Shown here piece after piece: positions 29,747 to 39,388 of a stretch of 56,242 nt of DNA. The notes below the pieces were generated by a model, which saw only the letters and a program-made list of their open reading frames with translations, made no database searches and was not told the origin of the DNA. A program made the position numbers and the translations under genes. Positions within the stretch are counted from its first letter, which is position 1; each line of letters opens with the position of its first letter. This DNA comes from an uncultured Flavobacteriales bacterium. GTDB lineage: Bacteria; Bacteroidota; Bacteroidia; Flavobacteriales_D; Parvicellaceae. The stretch is from positions 1-56,242 of the forward strand of contig CALSNM010000021.1 in NCBI GenBank assembly GCA_943787725.1, in the 5' to 3' direction.

Positions 29747-31603
29747 ATGAAAAAAAATTACATTGGAATACTTGCTTTAGCATTGTGTTCAACGGGTATT
29801 GCCCAAAATGGTGTTTTTAACACAATTCCATTGGTGCAAAAAACGTATAATGGTAATGCTATTCAAGCAGCAACCCCATTATATGAGAAAGGTATTGAGT
29901 TATGGTCAAACGACATGAGCAATGCTGCGGAGTGGACTATTACTAACACGAGTGTTCCTTCAACAAACGAATGGTACCACCAAGATGGTTCAGATTTATC
30001 AACCCCTTCAGGTGCTTTTGGTGATTTTGCATCTTCAACAGCTGCTAACGGTTTTTTCATGGTTAACTCTGATGGTGCCCCTGGAAACTCAGATGGAGAT
30101 GGAACTCCAATCGTTACTGACTTAACAATTGCTACCCCTATAGATTTATCTGCTACAAATGCGGTTACTGGACAAGCTGAAATGTTTGTTACTTTAACTG
30201 TTGAGCATAACTTCAGATGGTGGCAAGATATTAGAGAAGTTCATGTTTCTGGAGATGGTGGTGCTACTTGGACTCCTTTTCCTATTTCTGATGCAAACGG
30301 AAATCTTACAGGTCTTCAGGATCAAAACACTGGTAATCCTGAAGTAACCACAGTAAATATTTCATCTGTTGCTGGTGGTTCGAACAATGTGTTAGTTCGT
30401 TTTCACTACGATGATCAAGATTTTTGGGGATGGTACTGGATGGTTGATGATGTTAAAATAAATGTGCAAGATGCTAACGATTTAGCTGAGGTAACTTCTT
30501 ATTTTGGATCAAACGGATTACCATACTATTCTATTCCTACCTCTCAAATAGCTCCTATTGATTTTTACTCTGTTGTTTCTAATGCTGGAGCTGCAGATCA
30601 AACAAATTCTATTGTAACGGTTGACGTTAATGCAGGAACTTTTACTGGTACATCTGCAGGAATGACTCTTGCTTCAGGCACAATAGATACATTAAACGTA
30701 ACTGCTCAATATACTCCTGCAGCTGCCGCTGGTAGCCACGCTGTAACATATGCTGTTTCTGCTGATTTAGTTGATGATAGTCCTTTAGATAATGGAGCTA
30801 CAGATTCATTTGAGGTTGTTGCATCTACTGGTACTTACGGTCGTGATAGAGGAGTTTACGAAGGCCAAGGTGGTGGAGAAGATAATGCTACTCCTGGGGA
30901 TTTTGCTTTTGAAGCTGGAAACACAACACAAATTTTTGCTGATCAACAGGCTTTTGGTATTGATGTAGTTGTTGGTGCTAATACACCAGCCGGAACAATC
31001 ATTTACGGTAAATTATATACTGATGATGGTGCTGGTGGCTTCCAGTATATTGATGAAACAGCTGAGTATACAACTACTCAAGCTGATGCTGATAATAACG
31101 TTACGATTACTTTACCATTTTTCACCTTCCCTACAGTAACTGCTGCTCAAGGGTTTTATTATCCAATGGTTGGGTGTTACTCAGAATTTTACTACGGAAC
31201 ATCTGGAACATCTGAGGAGCAAACATGTTATATCATGTATCCTACTGCTGGTGGAACTGGAAGCCAGTATTACACTACTAGCACGCCTATGGTAAGATTA
31301 AACTTTGATCCTTCTCTTGGGGTTTCTGAAAATGTTGTTGGAAATATGGAATTAGGACAAAATATTCCTAACCCATTCAACAACACTACTGCGATTAACT
31401 ATTCTGTAGCATCTAATGCTAATGTTACTCTAACAGTAGTAGACATGACAGGAAAAGTTGTTTTAACTGTAAACGAAGGAACAAAAGCTGCTGGTGATTA
31501 CAAAATCACTTTAGACGCTTCTAATCTAGCTGGAGGGATGTATCACTACACTCTTTCAAATGGCGAAACTTCAATTACTAAAGCTATGTCAGTTGTTAAA
31601 TAA
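29747..31603 (+). CDS. Large secreted protein with T9SS type A sorting domain
   Basis: A 618-residue exported protein. The signal peptide is KKNYIGILALALCSTGIAQ. A first domain (about 45-240) is rich in Trp, Gly and Asp and resembles jelly-roll or MAM-like modules (FRWWQDIREVHVSGDGG, FWGWYWMVDDVKI). A repeat-like beta region rich in Ala, Thr and Val follows. The C-terminal T9SS sorting domain begins at LGQNIPNPFNNTT and ends in GGMYHYTLSNGE...TKAMSVVK. Function is unknown, and a surface or adhesive role is an inference. The reading frame favours codons such as GCT, GGT and AAC more than its neighbours, which suggests high expression. A strong terminator follows. Confidence 0.85.
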   Translation: MKKNYIGILALALCSTGIAQNGVFNTIPLVQKTYNGNAIQAATPLYEKGIELWSNDMSNAAEWTITNTSVPSTNEWYHQDGSDLSTPSGAFGDFASSTAANGFFMVNSDGAPGNSDGDGTPIVTDLTIATPIDLSATNAVTGQAEMFVTLTVEHNFRWWQDIREVHVSGDGGATWTPFPISDANGNLTGLQDQNTGNPEVTTVNISSVAGGSNNVLVRFHYDDQDFWGWYWMVDDVKINVQDANDLAEVTSYFGSNGLPYYSIPTSQIAPIDFYSVVSNAGAADQTNSIVTVDVNAGTFTGTSAGMTLASGTIDTLNVTAQYTPAAAAGSHAVTYAVSADLVDDSPLDNGATDSFEVVASTGTYGRDRGVYEGQGGGEDNATPGDFAFEAGNTTQIFADQQAFGIDVVVGANTPAGTIIYGKLYTDDGAGGFQYIDETAEYTTTQADADNNVTITLPFFTFPTVTAAQGFYYPMVGCYSEFYYGTSGTSEEQTCYIMYPTAGGTGSQYYTTSTPMVRLNFDPSLGVSENVVGNMELGQNIPNPFNNTTAINYSVASNANVTLTVVDMTGKVVLTVNEGTKAAGDYKITLDASNLAGGMYHYTLSNGETSITKAMSVVK

Positions 31604-31630
31604 GTAAATACTTTTTTTCAATATAGTATT

Positions 31631-31662
31631 AAAGGGCTTCTGGATTCAGAAGCCCTTTTTTT
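31631..31662 (+). terminator. Strong Rho-independent terminator
   Basis: A 12-bp perfect stem AAAGGGCTTCTG/CAGAAGCCCTTT (31631-31642 with 31647-31658), a four-base loop GATT and a run of T. It ends the T9SS cargo gene. Confidence 0.95.
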
Positions 31663-31695
31663 ATTCTATATCAGCTAAATTCTCAGTGCACTTGC

Positions 31696-31703
31696 TATCT
31701 TTG
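31696..31703 (+). promoter_or_regulatory. Bacteroidota -7 element before LysE gene
   Basis: TATCTTTG fits TAnnTTTG exactly. The expected transcription start near 31710 leaves a leader of only about 8 bases before the GTG start at 31718. Confidence 0.5.
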
Positions 31704-31717
31704 TTGAAATTACAACC

Positions 31718-32386
31718 GTGTCTGCTACAATTATTTTAAACGGAATATTATTTGGTATGCTTTTGAGCATCCTGATTGGACCTGTCTTTTTCGTGCTTAT
31801 AGAAACAAGCATCAAAAAAGGTGCTCGTCATGCTATATTTATTGATATTGGGGTTTTATTAAGTGATGTTCTATATTTAATTGCGGCATTCTTTTTTTCC
31901 GAAAAAATTAATCATAGTATTAAAGAATTCGCATACTTAAAATATGTTGGGGCTGCTTTATTTATCTTAATGGGAGTTGTATCTATAATTAATAAAAAAT
32001 CCCCACAAAAAGGGAAACAGATTGATATTGATGGTTTAGAAAAAATGGGAAACAATCCGGTATCAATTATGCGGGTTCGAACTTATTTCGCTTTAATTGG
32101 AAAAGGGATCGGGTTAAACGCTATAAATCCAGCTGTTTTGATATACTGGATTGGAGCAAGTACATACGCAACCGAGCAACTTAATATAGAAGGGCCGAAC
32201 CTGATATATTATTTTTCAGCAACTCTTGCAACCATGTTTGGTTTAGACTTACTTAAGATTCATTTTGCTAGTAAATTAAAAAACAAATTAACTCCGCGTG
32301 CGCTGGATAGGGTCAGCATTGTTGTTGGTTGCTTCCTAATTTTCTTTGGTTTAGTTATTTGTTTCCAAGACGTCTATGTCCAGTAA
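31718..32386 (+). CDS. LysE-family amino-acid exporter
   Basis: A 222-residue membrane protein of the LysE/RhtB translocator family, which export amino acids or related compounds across the inner membrane. The family opening is GMLLSILIGPVFFVLIETSIKKG, and the second helix pair contains GVLLSDVLYLIAAF. Six hydrophobic segments are visible. The start codon is GTG at 31718; an ATG 13 codons later would cut the first helix. It overlaps the next gene by 11 bp. Confidence 0.88.
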   Translation: MSATIILNGILFGMLLSILIGPVFFVLIETSIKKGARHAIFIDIGVLLSDVLYLIAAFFFSEKINHSIKEFAYLKYVGAALFILMGVVSIINKKSPQKGKQIDIDGLEKMGNNPVSIMRVRTYFALIGKGIGLNAINPAVLIYWIGASTYATEQLNIEGPNLIYYFSATLATMFGLDLLKIHFASKLKNKLTPRALDRVSIVVGCFLIFFGLVICFQDVYVQ

Positions 32387-33440
32387 TAAAAGCGTCAATT
32401 TCCTAATAGTAGGACAGGGAATTGCGGGAACTACCCTGGCTCATAAACTTTATGAGCATGGACATTCTGTTCACTTAATTGACAATACATACCAAAGCTC
32501 ATCTTCTCTTATTGCCGCAGGAGTTCTTCATCCCATGTCCTTTAAGCGCGCCATATTATCTTGGAAAGCAGACATTCTAATTCCAATAGCTAAAGCATAT
32601 TATAATTCATTTGAAGCCACTTTTAAAACGAAAGTATTTCACGAGCTTGACATGACTAGAGTTTTTAGCTCTATGGAGGAGCAGAATAATTGGCAAGGAA
32701 GAATGGCTGATTCACCAATGAAAGAATTTATTGACGACAACGAATTGAGTTTGGGCTTCCCTTTTGGCTCTGGAAAGGTCAATATGGCAGGCCGATTGGA
32801 TGTTGCACTTTACTTAAGTCGATCAAATGAATTTTTTAAAGAAGAGGAGATTATTAGCGAAGAGCAATTTGATTACAACCAACTGACCTGTTATGAAACA
32901 GGAATCGAATACAAAGGAATAGTTGCTGAAAACATTGTTTTTTGTGAAGGGTATAAAATCAGCCAAAACCCCTATTTCAATTATGTTCCACTTAACCCAA
33001 CCAAAGGGGAGCTCCTAATAATAAGAACAAAAGACTTGCCCAATTATATTTTAAGTGTGGGTTGTTTTGTTATGCCAATAGGTAATGACAAATATGTTCT
33101 AGGAGCTACATATGATAGAGACATTATTAACCAGGAACCAACTAAAACTGGGAAGGAAGAACTGCTAGAAAAGTTGAAAAACATGGGTGATTTTGATTTT
33201 GAAATTATTGAGCATCGTGCAGGTGTTAGGCCAACGACTCATGACAGAAGGCCAATTCTCGGAACTCATCCAAAATATAGCACCTTACACATTTTTAACG
33301 GCTTAGGAAGCAAAGGTGTAATGCTTGCACCATATTTTGCAGGAGAATTAATTGAACACATCACAAAAGGAACTCAACTCAACAAAGAAGTAAGCGTATC
33401 TCGATATTCAAAAAAACATTTGCACAAGTGTCTAATTTAA
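32376..33440 (+). CDS. FAD-dependent oxidoreductase (DAO family)
   Basis: A 354-residue flavoprotein of the D-amino-acid oxidase/glycine oxidase fold. The N-terminal dinucleotide-binding motif is GQGIAGTTLAHKLYEHG with the acceptor Asp in VHLID. The C-terminal FAD contact region is RAGVRPTTHDRRPILG...GLGSKGVML. The substrate is not evident. Translational coupling to the LysE exporter (11-bp overlap) suggests they act on related amino compounds, an inference only. Confidence 0.85.
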   Translation: MSSNKSVNFLIVGQGIAGTTLAHKLYEHGHSVHLIDNTYQSSSSLIAAGVLHPMSFKRAILSWKADILIPIAKAYYNSFEATFKTKVFHELDMTRVFSSMEEQNNWQGRMADSPMKEFIDDNELSLGFPFGSGKVNMAGRLDVALYLSRSNEFFKEEEIISEEQFDYNQLTCYETGIEYKGIVAENIVFCEGYKISQNPYFNYVPLNPTKGELLIIRTKDLPNYILSVGCFVMPIGNDKYVLGATYDRDIINQEPTKTGKEELLEKLKNMGDFDFEIIEHRAGVRPTTHDRRPILGTHPKYSTLHIFNGLGSKGVMLAPYFAGELIEHITKGTQLNKEVSVSRYSKKHLHKCLI

Positions 33441-34114
33441 GCAGATGCTAATGTGCCAACACTGAGTTTTACTCCCTTTATTTCTTTGAGTTTTTTGCAG
33501 CATGCTTCAAGTGTTGCTCCAGTTGTAACAACGTCGTCGACCAATAAAATATGTTTTCCCTTGTATTGATTTGCATCGGTTAACGTAAAAGCTGACCCTA
33601 CATTTTCCCAGCGCTCATATTTAGATTTCTTTGTCTGGCTCTCGGAAAGTTCCAAACGTTTTAATAACGTCGTATTTATTTCACAAGCTAAAACTTTTGC
33701 AACCCCAATTGCGATGAATGTACTTTGGTTATAACCTCTTTGCTTTAATTTCTTTTTATGAAGCGGAACAGGAATAACGAGATCCACCTTATCGGTAATT
33801 TCTACTTTATCAATTTCTTTCCCAAGTTCAATTCCCATTAATTCCCCAACTTTTGTATTTCCCTTATACTTTAATTCGTGCATCAACCTCTGAACCTTTC
33901 CCTGTTTAATAAAAGTAAAAGCAGAAAGGGCAAGTTCTAATTTTATTTTCCCCCAAAATAGTTTGGCTATAGGGTTTTCCATGTCTTGATAATAAAATGA
34001 TCGAGGAATGTCTACCATACAATTATAGCAAATCACATTTTCGTTCTTCAATAAAACCTCTTGACATGCGGCGCACAAGTTAGGGTACAACAAGTTTACA
34101 AGACTTCTTAGCAT
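33437..34114 (-). CDS. ComF-family phosphoribosyltransferase-like protein
   Basis: A 225-residue ComF homologue, needed for DNA uptake in naturally competent bacteria. The N-terminal Cys pairs (CAAC and CYNC, about residues 13-34) fit a double zinc finger. The C-terminal phosphoribosyltransferase domain has the PRPP loop ILLVDDVVTTGATLEAC. Its end overlaps the convergent oxidoreductase gene by 4 bp. No other competence gene lies nearby. Confidence 0.92.
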   Translation of the reverse strand: MLRSLVNLLYPNLCAACQEVLLKNENVICYNCMVDIPRSFYYQDMENPIAKLFWGKIKLELALSAFTFIKQGKVQRLMHELKYKGNTKVGELMGIELGKEIDKVEITDKVDLVIPVPLHKKKLKQRGYNQSTFIAIGVAKVLACEINTTLLKRLELSESQTKKSKYERWENVGSAFTLTDANQYKGKHILLVDDVVTTGATLEACCKKLKEIKGVKLSVGTLASA

Positions 34115-34255
34115 GGTTTTTGTTCAAATTGATGTTAATAGAATATATAATTAATACATTGGGATAGACAATATAGTACTAATTTTAAAAAATGAAAGTA
34201 TCGCATAACTTTAGGAAAGATATTCCGTTATAGTTATCATAAAGAGAAATTTAGC

Positions 34256-35236
34256 ATGGAAACGAAGGAAAAGACGGAACTAAAAAAAGGTGGTGCTGTA
34301 TATATAATTATTATTCTGCTATTGCTTTTAGTTGGGGGTTGGCTAGGCCTCGAAATAAGAGATGGACGAAAGCAAAATGCTGCCTGCGCCCAATCTGTTG
34401 CTAATTTGCAAACGGAGAAAGATTATTTGAACGATATTCTCAAGAAAAGCGGCATTATTGAGGAATCTGACGACGAAACTCTAAAAAATAATTTAACCGC
34501 CATTTTAATGGAATATGATAGTTTAACATTTGATAATGATGAAATGTTGGATAGTATTAATAAACAAAAAGCGCATATTCAAGGGCTTTTGGATGAAGTT
34601 GAAACCCTTCAAAACCAGAAGAAAAGAGATTGGGGAAAAATCTATAAATTAAAGAAAGAAACGGAGACGCTGCGTGAAATTATGAAGGGTTATATTCATA
34701 CAATTGATTCATTAAACACCGAAAACACTGGTCTAAAAAACACTATCAAAGACAAGGACAATCAGATTACAGACATAAAAACGGATAGAGATAACATAAA
34801 GAATAAAAACGACTTGTTGAATCAAACGGTTGCTCTTGGTTCTGTATTGCAAACTTCGGGCATCACGGCAAATGCAATTAGAATAAAAAGTAGCGGAAAG
34901 CAAGTCGAGACAACACGCGCAAGCAGAACAACTATGATTAAGTCTTGTTTTACGGTTTTAGAAAATAAAATTGCTACACCGGAAAATAAGGAAATTTATA
35001 TGCGTATTATTTCTCCAGCTGGAACGGAATTAACAAATTCAGAAGTTGTTCATTTTGTTATGGACGGGGGTAGAGAAGGCATTGCAAGTGTAAAAAGAAA
35101 GGTGAACTATCAAAACAAAAACATGGACTTATGCATCTATTATGAAGTTGAAACAGCATTGAGCGTTGGCACCTATATTGTAGAAATATACGCGGAGGGA
35201 CATCAAATTGGGAAGTCATCGTTTGCATTAAAATAA
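34256..35236 (+). CDS. Membrane-anchored coiled-coil protein
   Basis: A 326-residue protein. A membrane helix near the N-terminus (AVYIIIILLLLLVGGWLGL) is followed by a long coiled coil (about residues 40-200, with heptad-like KKRDWGKIYKLKKETETLRE and many Lys/Glu). A compact beta domain of about 110 residues ends the protein. Similar flavobacterial proteins are often given loose labels such as chromosome partitioning, for which I see no support here. It probably spans the envelope. Confidence 0.65.
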   Translation: METKEKTELKKGGAVYIIIILLLLLVGGWLGLEIRDGRKQNAACAQSVANLQTEKDYLNDILKKSGIIEESDDETLKNNLTAILMEYDSLTFDNDEMLDSINKQKAHIQGLLDEVETLQNQKKRDWGKIYKLKKETETLREIMKGYIHTIDSLNTENTGLKNTIKDKDNQITDIKTDRDNIKNKNDLLNQTVALGSVLQTSGITANAIRIKSSGKQVETTRASRTTMIKSCFTVLENKIATPENKEIYMRIISPAGTELTNSEVVHFVMDGGREGIASVKRKVNYQNKNMDLCIYYEVETALSVGTYIVEIYAEGHQIGKSSFALK

Positions 35237-35410
35237 ATACAAGTAATTAGACAATTTTCTTAAATAGGAAGTGGTTTACAGTTTCAAAACTACCGCAGAT
35301 GAGTGGCAATTGGCTTTAAAAATAACGTATCTTTAGTTTTCTATTTATTCAGGGAATGATTTTTGATATTACCTATGCTATCTTTACGTTCACGAAAAAT
35401 TCATCTCGCC

Positions 35411-36451
35411 ATGAAAAACCTATGTTTACTATTTTTGCTACTACTATTTCCTATGTGCTTTTTTACTGGTTGCAGTGGTGACGAATACAACGAAAATATA
35501 TTTAAATCAAATGCAACGGGAGCCCCGGGGAAGATACTTATCATATTAGATAAACAGTTTTGGGGAACTCCACTAGAAAAACTGATTATTGAGCATTTTC
35601 AAAAGGACATTACAACACTACCGCAACCCGAAAAAGCATTTTCAATAGAAATTTCCGATAGAAAGAGCTTTACCAAAGAGTTAAAAAGGAATCATACCAT
35701 AGTAATATTTGAAATTGGAGACAAAGCAAACAATAAGAATGCGAGGCTGGAAGACGCTACGAAAGATATGTGGTCAATTGGTCAGATGGTATATAAATTT
35801 AGAGCGGCAAATCAGAAAAGCGCAATGGCCCTTTTTCTTATTGAAGTTGATAAGCTTATTGGCGAGCTAAATGAAAATAGCCGTAAAAAACTAATGCGAG
35901 AATATGAATTTAAAGGAAGCGCAAAGGTTGTTAACCAGCTTTCTGAAATTCAAAAGCTATCAATTTCTGTCCCTTCTGATATGAAAATAGAGGAAAATTA
36001 TGCTGGTTTTTCTTGGTTAAAGCGGTTTAGAACTAAATTTGCAGATAACAACGAGCATGAAATTCAACAAGGATTAATTATTTATACCTACCCGTATATA
36101 GATGATAGTACTTTCACACTTAATTATCAAATTGCAAAAAGAGATTCTGTTCTTAAGTTCGCCGTGCCAGGTCCTTCTGAAGGGTCTTATATGGCAACTG
36201 AACTTAGATTCGGAATGCAGCCGGAGTTTTCGCAGAAAATGATAAATGGGTTATACGTTTTTGAAATGAGAGGTTTGTGGCGGGTTGAAGGAGACCTAAT
36301 GGGAGGGCCCTTCTTAAGTATAAGTATGTTTGACGAACCAAATAATCGGATTGTTACTATAGAAGGCTATGTGTATGCTCCTCATTTTGAGAAACGAGAG
36401 TATTTACGTGAAATGGAGGCAGTGATTTATTCATACCAGTTTATAAAGTAA
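35411..36451 (+). CDS. DUF4837-family lipoprotein
   Basis: A 346-residue lipoprotein from the ATG at 35411. The signal peptide is KNLCLLFLLLLFPMCFFTGC, with the lipobox Cys at the end. The mature protein matches the DUF4837 layout of Bacteroidota: GAPGKILIILDKQFW at the start and GLWRVEGDLMGGPFLSISM near the C-terminus. Function is unknown. An upstream TTG in frame at 35363 would spoil the signal peptide. LspA at 16 kb would process it. Confidence 0.85.
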   Translation: MKNLCLLFLLLLFPMCFFTGCSGDEYNENIFKSNATGAPGKILIILDKQFWGTPLEKLIIEHFQKDITTLPQPEKAFSIEISDRKSFTKELKRNHTIVIFEIGDKANNKNARLEDATKDMWSIGQMVYKFRAANQKSAMALFLIEVDKLIGELNENSRKKLMREYEFKGSAKVVNQLSEIQKLSISVPSDMKIEENYAGFSWLKRFRTKFADNNEHEIQQGLIIYTYPYIDDSTFTLNYQIAKRDSVLKFAVPGPSEGSYMATELRFGMQPEFSQKMINGLYVFEMRGLWRVEGDLMGGPFLSISMFDEPNNRIVTIEGYVYAPHFEKREYLREMEAVIYSYQFIK

Positions 36452-36453
36452 GC

Positions 36454-36840
36454 CTAGTTTTCCGGAAAGCCTTGCTCTACCCAGCACTTCATAATTTGAA
36501 CCTCATCCGAGGTTAAGGAATCGACACCAAAACTATTGGGCATTTTTGGCATGGTATAGGATCCCCAAACTGCATTTTCCCAAGAGTCATTATTGATGTA
36601 ATTTACGATATTACTATGTTCGGTAATCCATGAATCATGACACCCAGTTCCTGGTCCAAGGTTTGTCATACATGAGCTTTGAATAATAGGAATAATGTCT
36701 GTAGAATAGCTTATTGTAACACTGCATGAATCCAGCAAGAGCGTTTTATCCTTATGACAAGATATAAAAACGAATGTAATAAGAAGCGTAACTATAACCC
36801 GGCATTTTCCCACATCGCAATGTAGGAAAAAACGAATCAT
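36454..36840 (-). CDS. Lipoprotein with cytochrome-c-like CH motif
   Basis: A 128-residue lipoprotein with a signal segment VIVTLLITFVFISC. The mature part resembles the small Bacteroidota cytochrome-c-like proteins that begin DIIPIIQSSC. The heme-type site is stretched to C-x10-CH (SCMTNLGPGTGCHDSW), not CxxCH. The C-terminal MPKMPNSFGVDSLTSDEVQIM...WVEQGFP is typical of these small cytochrome domains. Heme attachment is uncertain. The ATG at 36840 is preferred over 36885 because it places the signal correctly. Confidence 0.65.
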   Translation of the reverse strand: MIRFFLHCDVGKCRVIVTLLITFVFISCHKDKTLLLDSCSVTISYSTDIIPIIQSSCMTNLGPGTGCHDSWITEHSNIVNYINNDSWENAVWGSYTMPKMPNSFGVDSLTSDEVQIMKCWVEQGFPEN

Positions 36841-36897
36841 TTTAAAGAAAAATTGCTTTTGATTATTTATATTTGATTTAGGCATGAATGGGAGCTT

Positions 36898-37584
36898 ATG
36901 AAATACGATAATGAAATTATCAAGGATGTTATCCAGTGGGATGTAAAAACTTGGTCAAAAGCCTTACTATTTTGGAAAAAGAATTTTTCTATTAAAACAG
37001 AAATGAGGGCCCTTGCTTTAGGGGAAAGAGAAGGAGGGGTTAGTTTGTGGTTAGCTTTACAGGGGGTAAGCGTAGTATGCACTGACTACAATGAATTTCC
37101 TGAAGAAACCACTCAACTCCACAAGAGATATAATATTAGCGACAGAATTTATTATGAACAGGGTGTTGATTTAGCCGACCTGAGTAAGTTTCCCGCAAGC
37201 AGTTTCGATTTGGTTGTCTTCAAAAGCGTTTTAGGCGCCCTCTCTCATAAGGAAAAACAGCAAAAAGCTTTTGAAGAGATGAAACGAGTCCTAAAGCCCG
37301 GAGGAGCCATTCTCTTTGCTGAAAATGGTAAAGGTTCAAAACTACATTCCGTATTTAGAAAAAAGTTTATCAAATGGAATTCTTATTGGAGGTATTTAGA
37401 CTATAAACGAGATCAAGATTTATTTGCCGGTTTCAGCTCAGTTAAATTAACTGCTTCAGGATTTATTGCCGTTTTCGGAAGGACAGAAAAACAGCGAAGT
37501 GTGTTAGCAAAATTTGATAGAATTATTAACCCTATTTTACCATCATCCTTTAATTATGTTGTTTTTGGCGTATTAACTAAGTAG
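36898..37584 (+). CDS. Class I SAM-dependent methyltransferase
   Basis: A 228-residue protein with a Rossmann methyltransferase fold. Motif I is weak but recognisable at ALALGEREGGVSLWLA, motif II at VVCTDYN, and motif III/IV at FDLVVFKSVLGAL. KRVLKPGGAILFAENG is the usual post-motif strand. The substrate is unknown. It converges with, and overlaps by 12 bp, the interrupted FAD oxidoreductase gene, so the two could concern a shared product, perhaps a glycan or lipid. Confidence 0.85.
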   Translation: MKYDNEIIKDVIQWDVKTWSKALLFWKKNFSIKTEMRALALGEREGGVSLWLALQGVSVVCTDYNEFPEETTQLHKRYNISDRIYYEQGVDLADLSKFPASSFDLVVFKSVLGALSHKEKQQKAFEEMKRVLKPGGAILFAENGKGSKLHSVFRKKFIKWNSYWRYLDYKRDQDLFAGFSSVKLTASGFIAVFGRTEKQRSVLAKFDRIINPILPSSFNYVVFGVLTK

Positions 37585-38632
37585 AACCTTGCTCCATCTT
37601 TCGCTGTTGTCTCTCACGGAAAACATCATGTTTGTTGTATGTAATAACCTTATCATTGGGCTAAATTTTTCAGTTATTACAGGTCTTAGGTCTTTGGGAA
37701 TATAATGAGTAGGGTATACATTCCAGTGATGGCTGCTTAGGGTTGCTTTTTTATTTATATAGTTTCTTTTATGTAAGTTCTGCATAATCATGTTCGCGAG
37801 TTTTTTCCTTCCCTATTTTATGATAGAGCTCTGGATATACTGCTGCAAGAATTAATTTCTTTCCCTTCATGCCAACTCCATGGGTTTTTACATGATCCGT
37901 TTCGTCACTAACACGATGAATTAAACTGTTTCCTGGTAGTCGGGCATAGGAAAATTTTGCGGCTGTTAAGTCGTTAATTAATAAGTGACAATGAATATAA
38001 TTCACTAAGCGCGGTTCAGGTAATATAAATTCTTCGCCATTTTTTGAAATCGATTTCAACTGCGCTACAGATGTAATAACTATTTCTTTTGTATGAAAAA
38101 CATCTCTTTTCGAAATGGCTTTAGTAAATTCTCCAATCTCTAATTTATTAATTTTAACTCCAGTTCTAATTTCTATTCCAAAATCTTTAGTTCGATCCAA
38201 TAATCGATCAATAAACTGCAAAGATCCTCCTGCCGGATAGATATATTTTGCAGGTATAATTCTTGCCTTATTAAAACTTACAGATTCCATTTCGCCCTTT
38301 GGCCTAAGCATTCCACGAATATAAAAAAGTAAATTTTTCCAATCATAGGGCAACTTAATTCCTCTAAAGACAAACTCTGGTTGCGGCTTCATTTTTGCCA
38401 AATCCATATCAAGAAATTCGGAAAGAAAATTAAGCGCCTTCGGTTCAATATCCCAAATATGACATCCTAATTGAAAATCGGGCAAACCTTTTTTTAGAGG
38501 AACCTTTCCCCATGCACCTCCTATATATTCGCTTTGTTCCAAAACTAGAACTTTCTTTCCTTGTTTTGAAAGAAACATTGCCTCAATAAGGTTAACGGGT
38601 CCACTACCGATAAGAATGCAATCATATACCAT
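37573..38632 (-). pseudogene. FAD-dependent amine-oxidase-like protein, frameshifted
   Basis: A flavoprotein with an N-terminal FAD-binding motif (ILIGSGPVNLIEAMFLSKQG) and the follow-up EQSEYIGGAW typical of amine oxidase or protoporphyrinogen-oxidase-like proteins. The first frame stops at DYAELT (37769). In the +1 frame the sequence continues as HKRNYINKKATLSS... to 37573, about 70 more residues, which reads as a natural C-terminus. One inserted base near 37772 explains the break. The substrate is unknown. It is placed convergently to the methyltransferase. Confidence 0.75.
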
Positions 38633-38757
38633 GCGAAATTACTTTAGAGCTTTGTATTTAAAACATCATAAACTTGTTTTTATCTGCTAAAATAACCCGT
38701 TAGTCCAAAATATATACGTGCAAATGTCATTTTTGTATTTTTAATAGAACTTAAAAA

Positions 38758-39291
38758 ATGAAAAAAATGAAAAAATTATTTTTAGTAACATGTGCGTCGG
38801 CTTTGTTCTTATCGTCCTGCGTATCTACCAACAAAGGGTTTCAATCATCACCAGTTATTATTCAAGATGTTCAATTAGACCCTATAAAAGCGGATATAAA
38901 AGTCGATACTGAAGTTAAGCTTAAGGGCGCTAGTTCATCAACCTATTTTTTAATATTTAGGCTTGATGGAGATGATAAAATTGCTGATGGTATCAAATAC
39001 AGTAGTGAAACTGGGGGTAGTATTTTTGAAGCATTAAATCCGTTTAGAGCTTTTCGGCTAGCTAGACTCTCAAAAGTTAGAGGCGCTGCTGCTTTCAAAG
39101 CTTTGGAAGGAACAGATTATGACGTGTTAGTTCATCCTAGTTACACAATTACAACCAAAAACTATTTAATAGCTCAGATGTATCAAGTAGAAGTTACAGG
39201 ATATGGAGCAAAGTATGAGAACTTTAGGACTGAAAGACAAAAAGTCGTTATTACAAATAATGCGGAAGAATATGTTTTCCCCGACAAATAA
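38758..39291 (+). CDS. Hypothetical lipoprotein
   Basis: A 177-residue protein with a lipoprotein signal (KKLFLVTCASALFLSSC). The mature part has no recognised domain, but it contains VQLDPIKADIKVD and a hydrophilic C-terminal half (NYLIAQMYQVEVTGYGAKYENFRT), suggesting a small beta-rich envelope protein. Two in-frame ATGs (38758 and 38767) are possible starts. A strong terminator follows directly, so it is monocistronic. Confidence 0.7.
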   Translation: MKKMKKLFLVTCASALFLSSCVSTNKGFQSSPVIIQDVQLDPIKADIKVDTEVKLKGASSSTYFLIFRLDGDDKIADGIKYSSETGGSIFEALNPFRAFRLARLSKVRGAAAFKALEGTDYDVLVHPSYTITTKNYLIAQMYQVEVTGYGAKYENFRTERQKVVITNNAEEYVFPDK

Positions 39292-39310
39292 ATTATTCTA
39301 TATTTAATAT

Positions 39311-39340
39311 AAAAAGCACCTGAATAGGTGCTTTTTTTTT
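39311..39340 (+). terminator. Rho-independent terminator
   Basis: Stem AAAAAGCACCT (39311-39321) pairs with AGGTGCTTTTT (39326-39336) around loop GAAT, with a run of T. Because the stem ends are A/T runs, it could also work on the minus strand for the convergent peptidase gene. Confidence 0.9.
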
Positions 39341-39388
39341 GCATAATTTTAGTTGTTTTCACAGTGTGCTTAAATAGGTGTTTAAAAC

